A stretch of DNA of 64,000 nucleotides, from positions 186,001-250,000 of the forward strand of contig CAAEJV010000017.1 of the NCBI GenBank assembly GCA_900756155.1. Reading direction: 5' to 3'. Shown piece by piece: positions 34,218-43,405 of this stretch (position 1 is the stretch's first letter; the number at the start of each line of letters is the position of its first letter). A model generated the notes under the pieces. The model was not told where the DNA came from, ran no database searches, and worked only from the letters and a program-made list of their open reading frames with translations. The stretch comes from Pasteurellaceae bacterium (GTDB taxonomy: Bacteria; Pseudomonadota; Gammaproteobacteria; Enterobacterales; Pasteurellaceae). The position numbers were made by a program, and so were the translations under genes.

Positions 34218-34568
34218 TTACACAGCTGCAATAATAACGATTTCAACTTTCCAATCAGGATCTGCAAGTTTCGCTTCTACTGTTGCTCGGCTTGGTGGAT
34301 TTTGACTATCGACCCATTCATCCCATGCTTGGTTGAGTTGAGCATAATCTGCCATATCTGCAAGGAAGATTTGCGTGGTAAGAATTTTGCTTTTTTCCGA
34401 ACCAATTTCTGCCAATAATTTATCGATCAGTGAAAGGACTTCTTTGGTTTGTTCGTAAGCATTTTGCTTAACGGTTTTTTCCGGTACTTGACCAGCAAAA
34501 TAGGCAGTATTGTTATGAATGACTACTTCAGAAAAGCGTTTGCTTGGTTGAATACGTTGAATCGACAT
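34218..34568 (-). CDS. RidA/YjgF-family protein
   Basis: A 116-residue member of the YjgF/YER057c/UK114 family (chorismate-mutase-like trimer). True RidA hydrolyses reactive enamines, but this branch (starts SIQRIQPSKRFSEVVIHNN, with YFAGQVPEK, and ends AKLADPDWKVEI) is closer to the YoaB/Rid6-7 group, whose role is less clear; the RidA arginine region reads NPPSRATVEAKL. I use ATG 34568, with AAGGAG upstream; the open frame begins 99 bases earlier. Stand-alone gene. Confidence 0.86.
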   Translation of the reverse strand: MSIQRIQPSKRFSEVVIHNNTAYFAGQVPEKTVKQNAYEQTKEVLSLIDKLLAEIGSEKSKILTTQIFLADMADYAQLNQAWDEWVDSQNPPSRATVEAKLADPDWKVEIVIIAAV

Positions 34569-34679
34569 AATGGCTCCTTTTTGATGAAGATAATTCCATT
34601 CTAAAGGCGGTTTTAGACTTTGTAAATCAAGAAATTGTGGGATAAAATAACTGAGAATTTTTATCAACTAAAGAGAACT

Positions 34680-35396
34680 ATGAAACTCCTGATTTCGAAT
34701 CAATATGGCGCCATTGTGATGGCACTATTGCCTTTTGTTTACGGTATGTTATTAGCTTCACCTGTTTGGGCGCATTTCTTTTTGCTGTTAGCTTGGTTCA
34801 CCATGTATTTGCTGAGTTATCCAATGCTTAGTCTCTTTAAAGGCAAAAATATGGCGGAATATAAAAAGTGGACTATCATCTATGGTGTCGCAGCTTTTTT
34901 ATTTGCGCTCCCCGCCATTTTTTATAACTGGCAAATTCTTTTCTTTATTGCAGCCATGTTTCCTTTTGTGTTGGTGAGTATCTATTACACCAAGAAAAAA
35001 GATGAACGTAACCTTCTCAATGATTTAGCGGGTATTGCGATTTTTGCCCTTGCAGGTATGGGATCCTATTATTTTTCTGACCGCACTTTTGATGAAAAAA
35101 TCTGGTGGGTAGCATTGTATCCAAGCTTATTTTTTATTGGCACGACGCTTTACGTCAAATCAATGATGCGTGAACGCAAAAATCCGCTTTATCTCAAAGC
35201 CTCCATTATTTTCCACGTGCTTTGCGTACTCGGTTGCTTGTTTACCCAACACTATGTCTTGTCACTTGCTTTTGTGCCGGCGTTAATTCGTGCCATTTAT
35301 TTACCAACCAAGAAACTTTCGGTTAAGCAAGTTGGTCTAATAGAATTCGGAACATCCGCCATTTTTTTGATTATTTTATTGATAGCGACATTATAA
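34680..35396 (+). CDS. YwiC-like membrane protein
   Basis: A 238-residue polytopic protein with about eight hydrophobic segments. NQYGAIVMALLPFVYG at the N-terminus and the loop YYTKKKDERNLLNDLAG match the YwiC-like family (fold related to UbiA prenyltransferases, but no function proven). Start chosen at ATG 34680 with AAGAGAAC upstream. One base separates its stop from the Sel1-repeat gene, so the two are probably co-transcribed. Confidence 0.82.
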   Translation: MKLLISNQYGAIVMALLPFVYGMLLASPVWAHFFLLLAWFTMYLLSYPMLSLFKGKNMAEYKKWTIIYGVAAFLFALPAIFYNWQILFFIAAMFPFVLVSIYYTKKKDERNLLNDLAGIAIFALAGMGSYYFSDRTFDEKIWWVALYPSLFFIGTTLYVKSMMRERKNPLYLKASIIFHVLCVLGCLFTQHYVLSLAFVPALIRAIYLPTKKLSVKQVGLIEFGTSAIFLIILLIATL

Positions 35397-35397
35397 G

Positions 35398-36072
35398 ATG
35401 AAGACATTAGCCAAACTTTTACTCCTCACCACGCTCACCTTAAGCAGTTCAGCATTTGCCATGAAAACCATTGATTTGGTTGATAAAGCGCAAATGACGG
35501 ATCAGCAAAAAATGGATCTGGCGCAAAAACTGGCAGAGAAACAAGATTGGAAAGCGGTTTTTGAAATTATGTATCCTCTTGCGTTGGAAGGTAATTTACA
35601 AGCACAAAGCAATTTAGGGATGCTTTATAATTTAGGCCGTGGAGTGGATGAAAATAAAGAGTTGGCTTATTGGTGGTTTAGCGAAGCTGCTGAACGAGGC
35701 AGCATTAAGGCTATCAATAATTTGGCAGTCATGTATTTCAACGGCAACAACTATGTGAAACAAAATACCGCTCAAGCGATTAAATTATTTGAAGCCAGTG
35801 CAACAAAAGATCCTGATGCTATGCTTACATTAGGGGAAATTTATACCAATCAGAAAGAATTTACCAAAGCCTTTGAATGGTTCCAAAAAGCTGCGAATGC
35901 GGGCAGCAATGAGGGGCGATTCCGTTTAGCTCGTTTGTATGAAGAAGGGATTGGAACACAAGTTAATATTGGCTTGGCCAAATTGCTTTATTTGGAAATT
36001 ATGAATACGGCGAAAAAGGATGAAATCAAAGAAATCGCCAGACAGCGATTACAACGTTTAAGCTTGTATTAA
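35398..36072 (+). CDS. Secreted Sel1/TPR-repeat protein
   Basis: A 224-residue exported protein. Signal peptide cleaved after SSAFA (about residue 21). Then Sel1-like repeats: LQAQSNLGMLYNLGRGV, IKAINNLAVMYFNGNNY, DAMLTLGEIYTNQKEF and NEGRFRLARLYEEGIGT. Such repeats mediate protein contacts; partner unknown. Ends with an inverted uptake-signal terminator facing mnmC. Confidence 0.86.
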   Translation: MKTLAKLLLLTTLTLSSSAFAMKTIDLVDKAQMTDQQKMDLAQKLAEKQDWKAVFEIMYPLALEGNLQAQSNLGMLYNLGRGVDENKELAYWWFSEAAERGSIKAINNLAVMYFNGNNYVKQNTAQAIKLFEASATKDPDAMLTLGEIYTNQKEFTKAFEWFQKAANAGSNEGRFRLARLYEEGIGTQVNIGLAKLLYLEIMNTAKKDEIKEIARQRLQRLSLY

Positions 36073-36076
36073 GAAA

Positions 36077-36108
36077 AAGTGCGGTTGATTTTAACCGCAC
36101 TTTTTTTA
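36077..36108. terminator. Inverted uptake-signal pair between Sel1 gene and mnmC
   Basis: AAGTGCGGT (36077-36085) and ACCGCACTT (36094-36102) with an 8-nt loop and T run; bidirectional between convergent genes and touching the mnmC stop. Confidence 0.78.
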
Positions 36109-38115
36109 TTTCACCTCCGCCCCTTTTAACCAGCGTCTGACCCAACTGCGGTTTGGCATTAAGTTATGAATCAGATCTTCACTCATTGGTAAGGGCTCGC
36201 CATAAATTAAGGAAGCCAGTGTTTCCCCTAAAAACGGCGCAGAAGTTAATCCTCTAGAGCCTAATGCGCCGATTAAATAGAGATTAGGGTAGTTTTCAGC
36301 CTGTTCTATTGGCTGCTTACGGCGTCGTAAATTAAACAAATTCTGATATTGTGTTTGCTGAGCTGAAAAATGAGGAACGATACCCATCATTGGTGTGAGG
36401 TCACGTACTGAACAACGCACACCGATTCGAGCAAGATTGCCCGATGTATCCACTTCTCTTGTCCAATCTTCAGGAATATTTTGTTGAATTTTTTGTTGGT
36501 TTTCTTGTTGTTCGGTTAGGCTAAATTCACGAGTCGCATTATCACGAACATGACTTGCGCCAATACAATGACTGGTTTTCGCTTGATCGACTGGAGTCAG
36601 GTAGCCGTCATAGCACAACACGGTTTTGAGTTTAAGTAAGTTTTCCGATGTCGGAATTTGGCTCACTTGTCCGCGAACAGGATAGAGTGGCAGTTTTTGT
36701 GTTTGTTCAAACTCAGTGAGTTTATGTCCGTTTGCTAAAACAACCACTTCATGGCAGAAAGTTTCATTTTCAGCTGTGGTGATTTGCCAACCGTATTCTG
36801 TTTGTGAAAGTGCGGTTACTTTTTGTGATGTTTTAATCTGGACACCTTGTTTCTCTAAAAAGGCAAAAGCATGCTGAACTAACTGACGTGGTGCAAGCCA
36901 AGCGCCTTGAGGAATAAAACCGCCCCCAAAAGGTAACGGTAAACCCACTTTTTCACTTAATTCAGATTGGCTTAAAGACTGATATAAATCAGAAGGTAAA
37001 TTCAGCTCAGCGATTTTACTTAATTTACTTTCAGCTTTGTCGCTGTAAGCACAAAGCGCGACACCGCAAAATTCATGTTCAAATTCGATTTTGTGCTGAA
37101 TTGCCCATTGTAGGAATTGATGGCCATAGGCAAAGGCATGAATATAAAAACGAATATTGCGTTCGTTATCATCACTCAGTTGCGGATAAAAGGCACCTTG
37201 TTTGTTGCCGGATGCATTGAGGGCAGTTTGTTCATCCTCACAATAAATCGTAATTTTTGCTCCGCGTTTAACCAATGAAATGGCGGTGCAAAGCGAGGCA
37301 ATCCCACCACCAATAATGGCAATATCTTGCTTGTTTAGATTCGCGGATTGACTATGAAACCAGGGTAATGAAAGTGCGGTCAGTTTTTCATGCGTTTTTT
37401 GACCAGAAAGACATTCTCGCTTTTTACCAAAGCCTTTTCGTTTCGTAATACTAAAGCCTGCATTTTCTAAGCCTTTTCTGACCGCACTTGCCGCAGTAAA
37501 GGTCGCAAAGGTGCCTTGTGGCTTGGTAAAACGAAACATTTGCTGATAAAGCTGCTCGTTCCACATGTCTGGATTTTTACTTGGCGCAAAACCATCTAAA
37601 AACCACGCATCAATTTTATCATTCATATAATCGCCCAGTTGCGGCAGATTTTCAGCCACATCACCAAACCAAAGATCTAACGTGGTTTCATCAAACTGAA
37701 AACGATAGCAACCCTGAATGGGATTAAGCCAATGCTGTTGTAAATGCTGAGCTAGATGAGAAAATTGCGGATAGGCTAAATGAGCTTGTTGTAACGCATC
37801 AAGTGGCAAAGGGTATTTTTCAAAAGAGATAAAATAAAGGCGTTTTAAAGGCGAATCGGGATGTTTCTGACGAAACTCACGGAATAGCGAGGTAACAGCA
37901 AAGAAATTTAATCCTGTGCCAAACCCTGTTTCAGCAATAACAAAATGGGCTTCTTGATAATTAACCCAACGTTCCCACAACTGATTGCCTTCTAAAAACA
38001 CATAATGGGTTTCCGCTAAACCATCCTGATTAGAAAAATACACATCATCAAATTTATCTGAAACAGGGGTATTCTCTTGGTTAAAATGAATTTTTGCATG
38101 CTGAATGGTGAACAT
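36106..38115 (-). CDS. mnmC: tRNA 5-methylaminomethyl-2-thiouridine biosynthesis bifunctional protein MnmC
   Basis: Completes mnm5s2U34 in tRNAs for Lys, Glu and Gln. 669 residues, the usual length. The N-terminal domain (to about 245) is the SAM-dependent methyltransferase MnmC2 (AETGFGTGLNFF, DAWFLDGFAPSKNPDMW). The C-terminal domain is the FAD oxidoreductase MnmC1, which removes the carboxymethyl group (IAIIGGGIASLCTAISL at about 265; LGSRGLTSAPFLGE near the end). Both active halves look intact. Divergent from fabB. Confidence 0.96.
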   Translation of the reverse strand: MFTIQHAKIHFNQENTPVSDKFDDVYFSNQDGLAETHYVFLEGNQLWERWVNYQEAHFVIAETGFGTGLNFFAVTSLFREFRQKHPDSPLKRLYFISFEKYPLPLDALQQAHLAYPQFSHLAQHLQQHWLNPIQGCYRFQFDETTLDLWFGDVAENLPQLGDYMNDKIDAWFLDGFAPSKNPDMWNEQLYQQMFRFTKPQGTFATFTAASAVRKGLENAGFSITKRKGFGKKRECLSGQKTHEKLTALSLPWFHSQSANLNKQDIAIIGGGIASLCTAISLVKRGAKITIYCEDEQTALNASGNKQGAFYPQLSDDNERNIRFYIHAFAYGHQFLQWAIQHKIEFEHEFCGVALCAYSDKAESKLSKIAELNLPSDLYQSLSQSELSEKVGLPLPFGGGFIPQGAWLAPRQLVQHAFAFLEKQGVQIKTSQKVTALSQTEYGWQITTAENETFCHEVVVLANGHKLTEFEQTQKLPLYPVRGQVSQIPTSENLLKLKTVLCYDGYLTPVDQAKTSHCIGASHVRDNATREFSLTEQQENQQKIQQNIPEDWTREVDTSGNLARIGVRCSVRDLTPMMGIVPHFSAQQTQYQNLFNLRRRKQPIEQAENYPNLYLIGALGSRGLTSAPFLGETLASLIYGEPLPMSEDLIHNLMPNRSWVRRWLKGAEVK

Positions 38116-38184
38116 GTGTTAGCCCTTTTTTGCCTTATCAAATTCTTTTATAATAGCACGGAAATTTTGAGACGGTTAAAACTT

Positions 38185-38238
38185 AACTGGTCGAACAAAT
38201 GAATTATTGCTTGCAATATTTTCATTTCATAGTAAATT
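38185..38238 (+). promoter_or_regulatory. Possible fabB promoter with a FadR-like half site
   Basis: AACTGGTC (38185-38192) equals the left half of the FadR operator; the right half (GAACAAATG) is poor. It lies upstream of a weak promoter candidate TTGCAA (38211-38216), 16 bp, TAAATT (38233-38238). In E. coli FadR activates fabB from upstream. Tentative. Confidence 0.3.
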
Positions 38239-38297
38239 GCGTTCAGCTAACGACTGTAAGTTGAACTAAATTTCCCCTAAATCATAAGGAATAAAGA

Positions 38298-39518
38298 ATG
38301 AAAAGAGCTGTAATTACTGGTTTTGGTATTATTTCAAGTATCGGTAACAACAAAGAAGAAGTTTTGGCTTCATTAAAAGCCGGTAAATCTGGTATTGAAG
38401 TCGTGCCTGAGTTTGTTGAAATGAAAATGCGTAGCCATGTTGCGGGCACAATCAAACTTGATCCAAGCGAGCACATCGATCGTAAAGTATATCGTTTTAT
38501 GGGTGATGCGGCAGCTTATGCATACCTTTCTATGCGTGAAGCGATTGAAGATTCAGGTTTAACAGAAGATCAAGTTTCAAACGACCGTACAGGTCTTGTA
38601 ATCGGTGCAGGTACTGGTTCAGCACACAACCAATTGGTGGCTTGTGATGCAGTGCGTGGTCCTCGCGGTGTGAAAGCAATTGGTCCTTACGCAGTAACTA
38701 AAACCATGGCTTCAAGCGTATCAGCTTGTTTAGCAACTCCTTACAAAATCCGTGGTGTGAACTACTCAATCAGTTCTGCTTGTGCAACGTCTGCACACTG
38801 TATCGGTCACGCAGTAGAATTAATTCAATTAGGTAAACAAGATGTGGTTTTCGCAGGTGGTGCGGAAGAATTATCTTGGGAATGTGCAACTGAATTCGAT
38901 GCAATGGGTGCAGTTTCAACTAAATACAATGATACCCCAGAAAAAGCGTCTCGTGCTTACGATGCAAACCGTGATGGTTTCGTTATCGCAGGTGGTGGTG
39001 CAGTTGTAGTGGTTGAAGAATTAGAACACGCATTAGCACGTGGCGCAAAAATTTACGCTGAAATCGTGGGCTACGGTGCAACCTCTGATGGTTACGACAT
39101 GGTCGCACCAAGTGGTGAAGGTGCTGAGCGTTGTATGAAACAAGCAATGGCAACTGTGGATACCCCAATTGATTACATCAACGTACACGGTACATCAACA
39201 CCAGTTGGTGACGTGAAAGAATTAGGTGCGATCAAAAATGTATTTGGTGACAAAATCCCAGCGATTTCTTCAACCAAATCAATGACCGGTCACTCTTTAG
39301 GTGCTGCTGGTGCACACGAAGCAATCTATACCTTATTAATGCTACACAATGACTTCATTGCACCAAGCATTAATATTGAAAAATTAGACGAAGCGGCAGA
39401 AGGCTGCAATATCGTGACTGAAACAAAAGAAAATGCAGGCTTACAAACTGTCATGTCAAACAGCTTTGGTTTTGGTGGTACAAACGCAACTTTAGTGTTC
39501 AAACGCTATAACGGCTAA
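38298..39518 (+). CDS. fabB: 3-oxoacyl-[acyl-carrier-protein] synthase I
   Basis: Condensing enzyme of fatty acid synthesis, essential for elongating unsaturated chains. 406 residues. The active-site cysteine is in SISSACATSAHC (about residue 163); catalytic histidines are in NVHGTSTPVGD and TGHSLGAAGAHE. SFGFGGTNAT closes the thiolase fold. AAGGAATAAAG precedes the ATG. Codon use is strongly biased, as expected for high expression. Confidence 0.97.
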   Translation: MKRAVITGFGIISSIGNNKEEVLASLKAGKSGIEVVPEFVEMKMRSHVAGTIKLDPSEHIDRKVYRFMGDAAAYAYLSMREAIEDSGLTEDQVSNDRTGLVIGAGTGSAHNQLVACDAVRGPRGVKAIGPYAVTKTMASSVSACLATPYKIRGVNYSISSACATSAHCIGHAVELIQLGKQDVVFAGGAEELSWECATEFDAMGAVSTKYNDTPEKASRAYDANRDGFVIAGGGAVVVVEELEHALARGAKIYAEIVGYGATSDGYDMVAPSGEGAERCMKQAMATVDTPIDYINVHGTSTPVGDVKELGAIKNVFGDKIPAISSTKSMTGHSLGAAGAHEAIYTLLMLHNDFIAPSINIEKLDEAAEGCNIVTETKENAGLQTVMSNSFGFGGTNATLVFKRYNG

Positions 39519-39539
39519 TTAAATACCTCTTAAAATTTA

Positions 39540-39573
39540 ACCGCACTTTGGATCTTCCAAGTGCGGTTTTTTC
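39540..39573 (+). terminator. fabB terminator (inverted uptake-signal pair)
   Basis: ACCGCACTT (39540-39548) and AAGTGCGGT (39559-39567) with a 10-nt loop and six T residues. Confidence 0.82.
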
Positions 39574-39620
39574 TTATAATCTCTCCCTTTCTCCTTACTC
39601 AGCAGAAAAATCAACACTTA

Positions 39621-39648
39621 AAATGTGATCCAGTTCAAAATTTTGAAC
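39621..39648. promoter_or_regulatory. CRP-like site fused to a perfect 16-bp palindrome
   Basis: AAATGTGATC (39621-39630) is a perfect left CRP half site, and the right half through 39642 is partly conserved (18 of 22 positions of the symmetrical consensus by my count). It runs into GTTCAAAATTTTGAAC (39633-39648), a perfect palindrome. It lies 240 bases upstream of ilvI. Confidence 0.5.
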
Positions 39649-39798
39649 AAAAGAATAAAAAATTTTTATTTTTATAAAACTCCATATAAAACTACAATTT
39701 TCTGCTTTTTGTATTGATTATCTTTATTTAAATCTTAATATTTGTATTTTGTTAGTTTTTAATACTTTTTAATTCGTATTTTCAGACTTTTCTCATGC

Positions 39799-39826
39799 TG
39801 GACAAGCCATTTTCTTTCGGTATGAT
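39799..39826 (+). promoter_or_regulatory. Candidate ilvIH promoter
   Basis: TGGACA (39799-39804), 16-bp spacer, TATGAT (39821-39826), giving a leader of about 55 bases before the ilvI ATG. Reasonable match; not unique in this AT-rich stretch. Confidence 0.45.
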
Positions 39827-39888
39827 GTTTCCATTGTTTTGACACGAATCGTAACAAATAAAAGTGCGGTCAGTTTTAGGAGTAAAAT

Positions 39889-41613
39889 ATGAAGAAATTA
39901 TCCGGTGCGGAAATGGTGGTTCAGTCTTTGCGTGACGAAGGCGTTGAGTATTTATTTGGTTATCCGGGCGGTGCCGTATTGGATATTTATGATGCAATTC
40001 ATACTCTTGGTGGGATTGAACATATTTTAGTTCGTCATGAGCAAGCTGCGGTACATATGGCAGATGGTTATGCGCGTGCGACAGGTAAAGTAGGTTGTGT
40101 GTTAGTAACATCAGGACCAGGTGCGACCAATGCGATTACAGGTATTTTGACCGCTTATACTGATTCTGTGCCAATGGTGATCATTTCAGGTCAGGTAATG
40201 AGTAGCTTAATCGGTCGTGATGCGTTCCAAGAATGTGATATGGTGGGGATTTCTCGCCCAGTGGTTAAACACAGCTTTATCGTTAAAAAAGCTGAAGACA
40301 TTCCGGGTATCTTGAAAAAAGCCTTTTATATTGCTTCAACAGGCCGTCCAGGTCCCGTTGTCGTAGATATTCCAAAAGATACCGTAAACCCAACATTAAA
40401 ATATCCTTACGAATATCCAAAATCTGTTGAGCTTCGTTCTTATAATCCAACGGTAAATGGTCACAAAGGTCAAATTAAGAAAGCGTTAAAAGCATTATTA
40501 GTGGCTAAAAAACCGGTTTTATTCGTGGGTGGTGGGGCAATTGCGGCAGGTTGTCATGAAGAATTAACGCAATTTGCACAACGTTTAAATTTACCGGTTA
40601 CCTCATCGTTAATGGGGTTAGGCGTGTACCCAAGTACGGATAAACAATTTTTAGGCATGCTTGGGATGCACGGGACTTATGAAGCCAATAACGCGATGCA
40701 TGAAAGTGATTTAATTCTTGGTGTTGGCGTTCGTTTTGATGACCGAACCACTAACAACTTAGATAAATATTGCCCGAATGCAAAAGTGATTCAGATTGAT
40801 ATTGATCCAACCTCTATTTCTAAAAACGTCCCTGCGGCGATTCCAATTGTAGGTAATGCGAAAAATGTATTAGATGAATTCTTAAGCTTATTAGGTGAAG
40901 AAATCGGTTCGCGTCCGCAAAATCACTTAGAAGATTGGTGGAAACAAATCGATGAATGGAAAGCAAAAAAATGCTTGGATTTCGACCGCACTTCAGGCGT
41001 AATTAAACCGCAGCAAGTGATGGAAGCCGTATATCGTATTACAAAAGGCCAAGCTTATGTGGCATCGGATGTAGGTCAACACCAAATGTTTGCCGCATTA
41101 CATTATCCGTTTGATTTACCGCGTCGTTGGATCAACTCAGGCGGTGCAGGTACCATGGGCTTTGGTTTACCGGCTGCATTAGGGGTGAAACTTGCACATC
41201 CTGACGCAACTGTAGTTTGTGTAACGGGTGATGGCAGTATTCAAATGAATATCCAAGAGCTTTCAACAGCGACACAATATGGCATTCCAGTTGTGGTGAT
41301 TTGTTTGAACAACCACTTCTTAGGCATGGTGAAGCAATGGCAGGATTTGATTTACTCTGGCCGCCATTCTCAAACTTATATGAATTCTTTACCGGATTTC
41401 GTGAAGTTAGCTGAATCTTATGGTCATGTGGGGATTCAAATTTCGACACCAGATGAATTAGAAAGCAAATTACAAGAAGCCTTCAGCATTAAAAATAAAT
41501 TGGTTTTTGTTGATATTAACGTTGATGAAACCGAACACGTTTACCCAATGCAAGTTCGCGGCGGGGCGATGAATGAGATGATCTTAAGCAAACCACAAGA
41601 GGAGAAGGAATAA
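39889..41613 (+). CDS. ilvI: Acetolactate synthase large subunit (biosynthetic, isozyme III type)
   Basis: Thiamine-diphosphate enzyme making acetolactate and acetohydroxybutyrate for valine, leucine and isoleucine. 574 residues. The catalytic glutamate is in LVRHEQAAVHMADG (about residue 47); the ThDP/Mg motif GDGSIQMNIQELSTA lies at about 445-460. The three acetohydroxyacid synthase domains are complete. Paired by TAATG overlap with the small subunit ilvH. TAGGAG precedes the ATG. Confidence 0.96.
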   Translation: MKKLSGAEMVVQSLRDEGVEYLFGYPGGAVLDIYDAIHTLGGIEHILVRHEQAAVHMADGYARATGKVGCVLVTSGPGATNAITGILTAYTDSVPMVIISGQVMSSLIGRDAFQECDMVGISRPVVKHSFIVKKAEDIPGILKKAFYIASTGRPGPVVVDIPKDTVNPTLKYPYEYPKSVELRSYNPTVNGHKGQIKKALKALLVAKKPVLFVGGGAIAAGCHEELTQFAQRLNLPVTSSLMGLGVYPSTDKQFLGMLGMHGTYEANNAMHESDLILGVGVRFDDRTTNNLDKYCPNAKVIQIDIDPTSISKNVPAAIPIVGNAKNVLDEFLSLLGEEIGSRPQNHLEDWWKQIDEWKAKKCLDFDRTSGVIKPQQVMEAVYRITKGQAYVASDVGQHQMFAALHYPFDLPRRWINSGGAGTMGFGLPAALGVKLAHPDATVVCVTGDGSIQMNIQELSTATQYGIPVVVICLNNHFLGMVKQWQDLIYSGRHSQTYMNSLPDFVKLAESYGHVGIQISTPDELESKLQEAFSIKNKLVFVDINVDETEHVYPMQVRGGAMNEMILSKPQEEKE

Positions 41614-42104
41614 TGCGTAGAATTTTATCTGTTTTATTAGAAAATGAATCCGGTGCATTATCTCGAGTGGTCGGCTTATTTTCCCAACGTGCATTTAACA
41701 TTGAAAGCTTAACCGTAGCACCTACGGACGACCCAACCCTTTCTCGTATGACGATTGAAGCGGTAGGAGATGAGCAAGTGCTTGAGCAAATTGAAAAGCA
41801 ACTTCACAAATTAGTGGACGTGTTTAAAGTCATCAATTTGAGTGAACATGATCACGTAGAGCGTGAAGTGTTATTAGTGAAAGTGCGAGCAACGGGTTCA
41901 TCACGTGATGAGTTAAAACGTTTAGCCGATATCTTCCGTGGTCAGATTGTGGATGTGACAACAAAATCTTATACCATTCAGTTAACTGGTACAAAAGACA
42001 AATTAGATGCTTTTGTTGAGGCTGTGAAAGAAGAAAGTACATTACTTGAGATTGTTCGTTCAGGCTTAATTAGTCTTTCCCGTGGCGAGAAAAATATTCT
42101 CTAA
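41613..42104 (+). CDS. ilvH: Acetolactate synthase small (regulatory) subunit
   Basis: 163-residue ACT-domain regulatory subunit that activates IlvI and confers valine feedback inhibition. The N-terminal ACT domain reads ILSVLLENESGALSRVVGLF with NIESLTVAPT; the C-terminal domain begins near residue 80. Start codon overlaps the ilvI stop; GAGGAGAAGG is the ribosome site. Confidence 0.97.
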   Translation: MRRILSVLLENESGALSRVVGLFSQRAFNIESLTVAPTDDPTLSRMTIEAVGDEQVLEQIEKQLHKLVDVFKVINLSEHDHVEREVLLVKVRATGSSRDELKRLADIFRGQIVDVTTKSYTIQLTGTKDKLDAFVEAVKEESTLLEIVRSGLISLSRGEKNIL

Positions 42105-42113
42105 TGATATGGA

Positions 42114-42180
42114 AAGTGTGGTTAAAAATGACCGCACTTTTGCAAATGAAAAAAGGAAGTCATGATTGACTTCCTTTTTG
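42114..42180. terminator. Double terminator after ilvH
   Basis: First, a decayed uptake-signal pair AAGTGTGGT/ACCGCACTT (42114-42139; one G-U style mismatch). Then a stronger hairpin AAGGAAGTCA-TGAT-TGACTTCCTT (42153-42176) with a T run, symmetric enough to work for the convergent yedE gene too. Confidence 0.85.
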
Positions 42181-42197
42181 TTTATTCTGAATGAATA

Positions 42198-43259
42198 TTA
42201 AGCTTCCGATTTATTAGTTAATGCGATATATAAACAAACTGCAAAACCGGCAAGTAAAACATAAGGCGTAAAGGTTGGAACGCCAGTAGGAGCGGCTGCG
42301 AAACCAAAGTTATGTGCCGCAGCTGCGCCAAGTAGCATACCGAGCACAAATAATGCAGAGTCATTGTTCCCTTCACCAATATTAACTAATTGCTTACCAG
42401 GGCAACCGCCGCCTAATGCAAAGCAAAGACCACAAAGCGCCATAGAAAGGAAATTGTAGAGATAGTCATTATGCGCGATAGGTTGTTTTTCAAAGCCTAA
42501 ATGGAATTGACCTAATAAGGCATTGGTTATTGCCGCAAAGACAATCAATGCAATCACACCGTTTAATAAGTGTGCATCACGGAAGAGGACAAAGTTTCGG
42601 AATGCCCCAATGGTGCAAAAACGCGATTTTTGCATCAGCACACCGAGAAGTAATCCGCCAGCTAGTGACATCCAAATAGCCGCATGTTGTGCACCCGGGC
42701 CTTTTTCAGAGGTGTAAATCGCGAGATTTTCACCAAATTTAAATTGGGTTAAGGCTAAAACAAGCAAAATTACGGCAAAGATTGGACCGATTAAGCCCGA
42801 AGATTGGCTTTGTTCCTTCGATTTACCTAATGAGAATCCTCGATTAGCGAAGAAAATGCCACCCAATACGCCAGCAAATAATCCTACGATACCTGCAATT
42901 GCAGTGAGATCACCGCCACCTAATCGTAAATAAGCACGCCATGGACAACCTAAGAAAATCAGCGCACCAAGCATCGCAAAAAAGCCTAAGCTAATACGAG
43001 CGAGTGGGGCAGAGCCACCACGAGGTTTGAATTCCTTAGATAAGAATGCACTGGCGAGTGCTCCTAAAACTAATCCAATGAGTTCTGGGCGAAGGTATTG
43101 TAATGGGGCTGCGTGGTGTAATCCAAGCGATCCTGCTGTATCGCGTAAGAAACAAGCCGCACAAAATCCCATATTACCAGGATTGCCATTGTAAGAGAGA
43201 AGTGGCGCAACGATACCAAGTGCAGCACCTGCAACCACAGGCCAAGTTAAAATTTTCAT
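42198..43259 (-). CDS. yedE: YedE-family putative selenium/sulfur transporter
   Basis: A 353-residue membrane protein with about ten hydrophobic segments, built of two YeeE/YedE (DUF395) repeats. Conserved cysteines sit in GFCAACFLRDTAG, LGCPWRAYLRLGGGD, SRFCTIGAFRNF and GGGCPGKQLVNIGEGN, the pattern of thiosulfate/selenium carriers of this family. AAGGG ribosome site. In other bacteria the YedE subgroup is encoded with selenium genes; no selD, selA or tusA lies nearby here, so the substrate is open. Confidence 0.88.
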   Translation of the reverse strand: MKILTWPVVAGAALGIVAPLLSYNGNPGNMGFCAACFLRDTAGSLGLHHAAPLQYLRPELIGLVLGALASAFLSKEFKPRGGSAPLARISLGFFAMLGALIFLGCPWRAYLRLGGGDLTAIAGIVGLFAGVLGGIFFANRGFSLGKSKEQSQSSGLIGPIFAVILLVLALTQFKFGENLAIYTSEKGPGAQHAAIWMSLAGGLLLGVLMQKSRFCTIGAFRNFVLFRDAHLLNGVIALIVFAAITNALLGQFHLGFEKQPIAHNDYLYNFLSMALCGLCFALGGGCPGKQLVNIGEGNNDSALFVLGMLLGAAAAHNFGFAAAPTGVPTFTPYVLLAGFAVCLYIALTNKSEA

Positions 43260-43405
43260 AATTAGACCCTTGTGATATCTGAAGTTAAATTGAATTGTGT
43301 GTTTTTAATAATAAAAACAAAGGTATTGTAGAAAGAGTTGAAAAATAAAGAAAGTTTATTTTTTTGAAATTGTGAGCAGGATCAATAATTTGATATTAAG
43401 AACGT

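Larger units (their letters stand above)
39574..39888 (+). other. Long AT-rich ilvI leader region without a gene
   Basis: About 310 bases with no credible reading frame, very AT-rich with many short A and T tracts (bend-prone, as in Lrp-controlled ilvIH leaders of enterobacteria). It holds the CRP-like site, a promoter candidate at 39799-39826 and one uptake signal just before the ilvI ribosome site. Confidence 0.5.
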
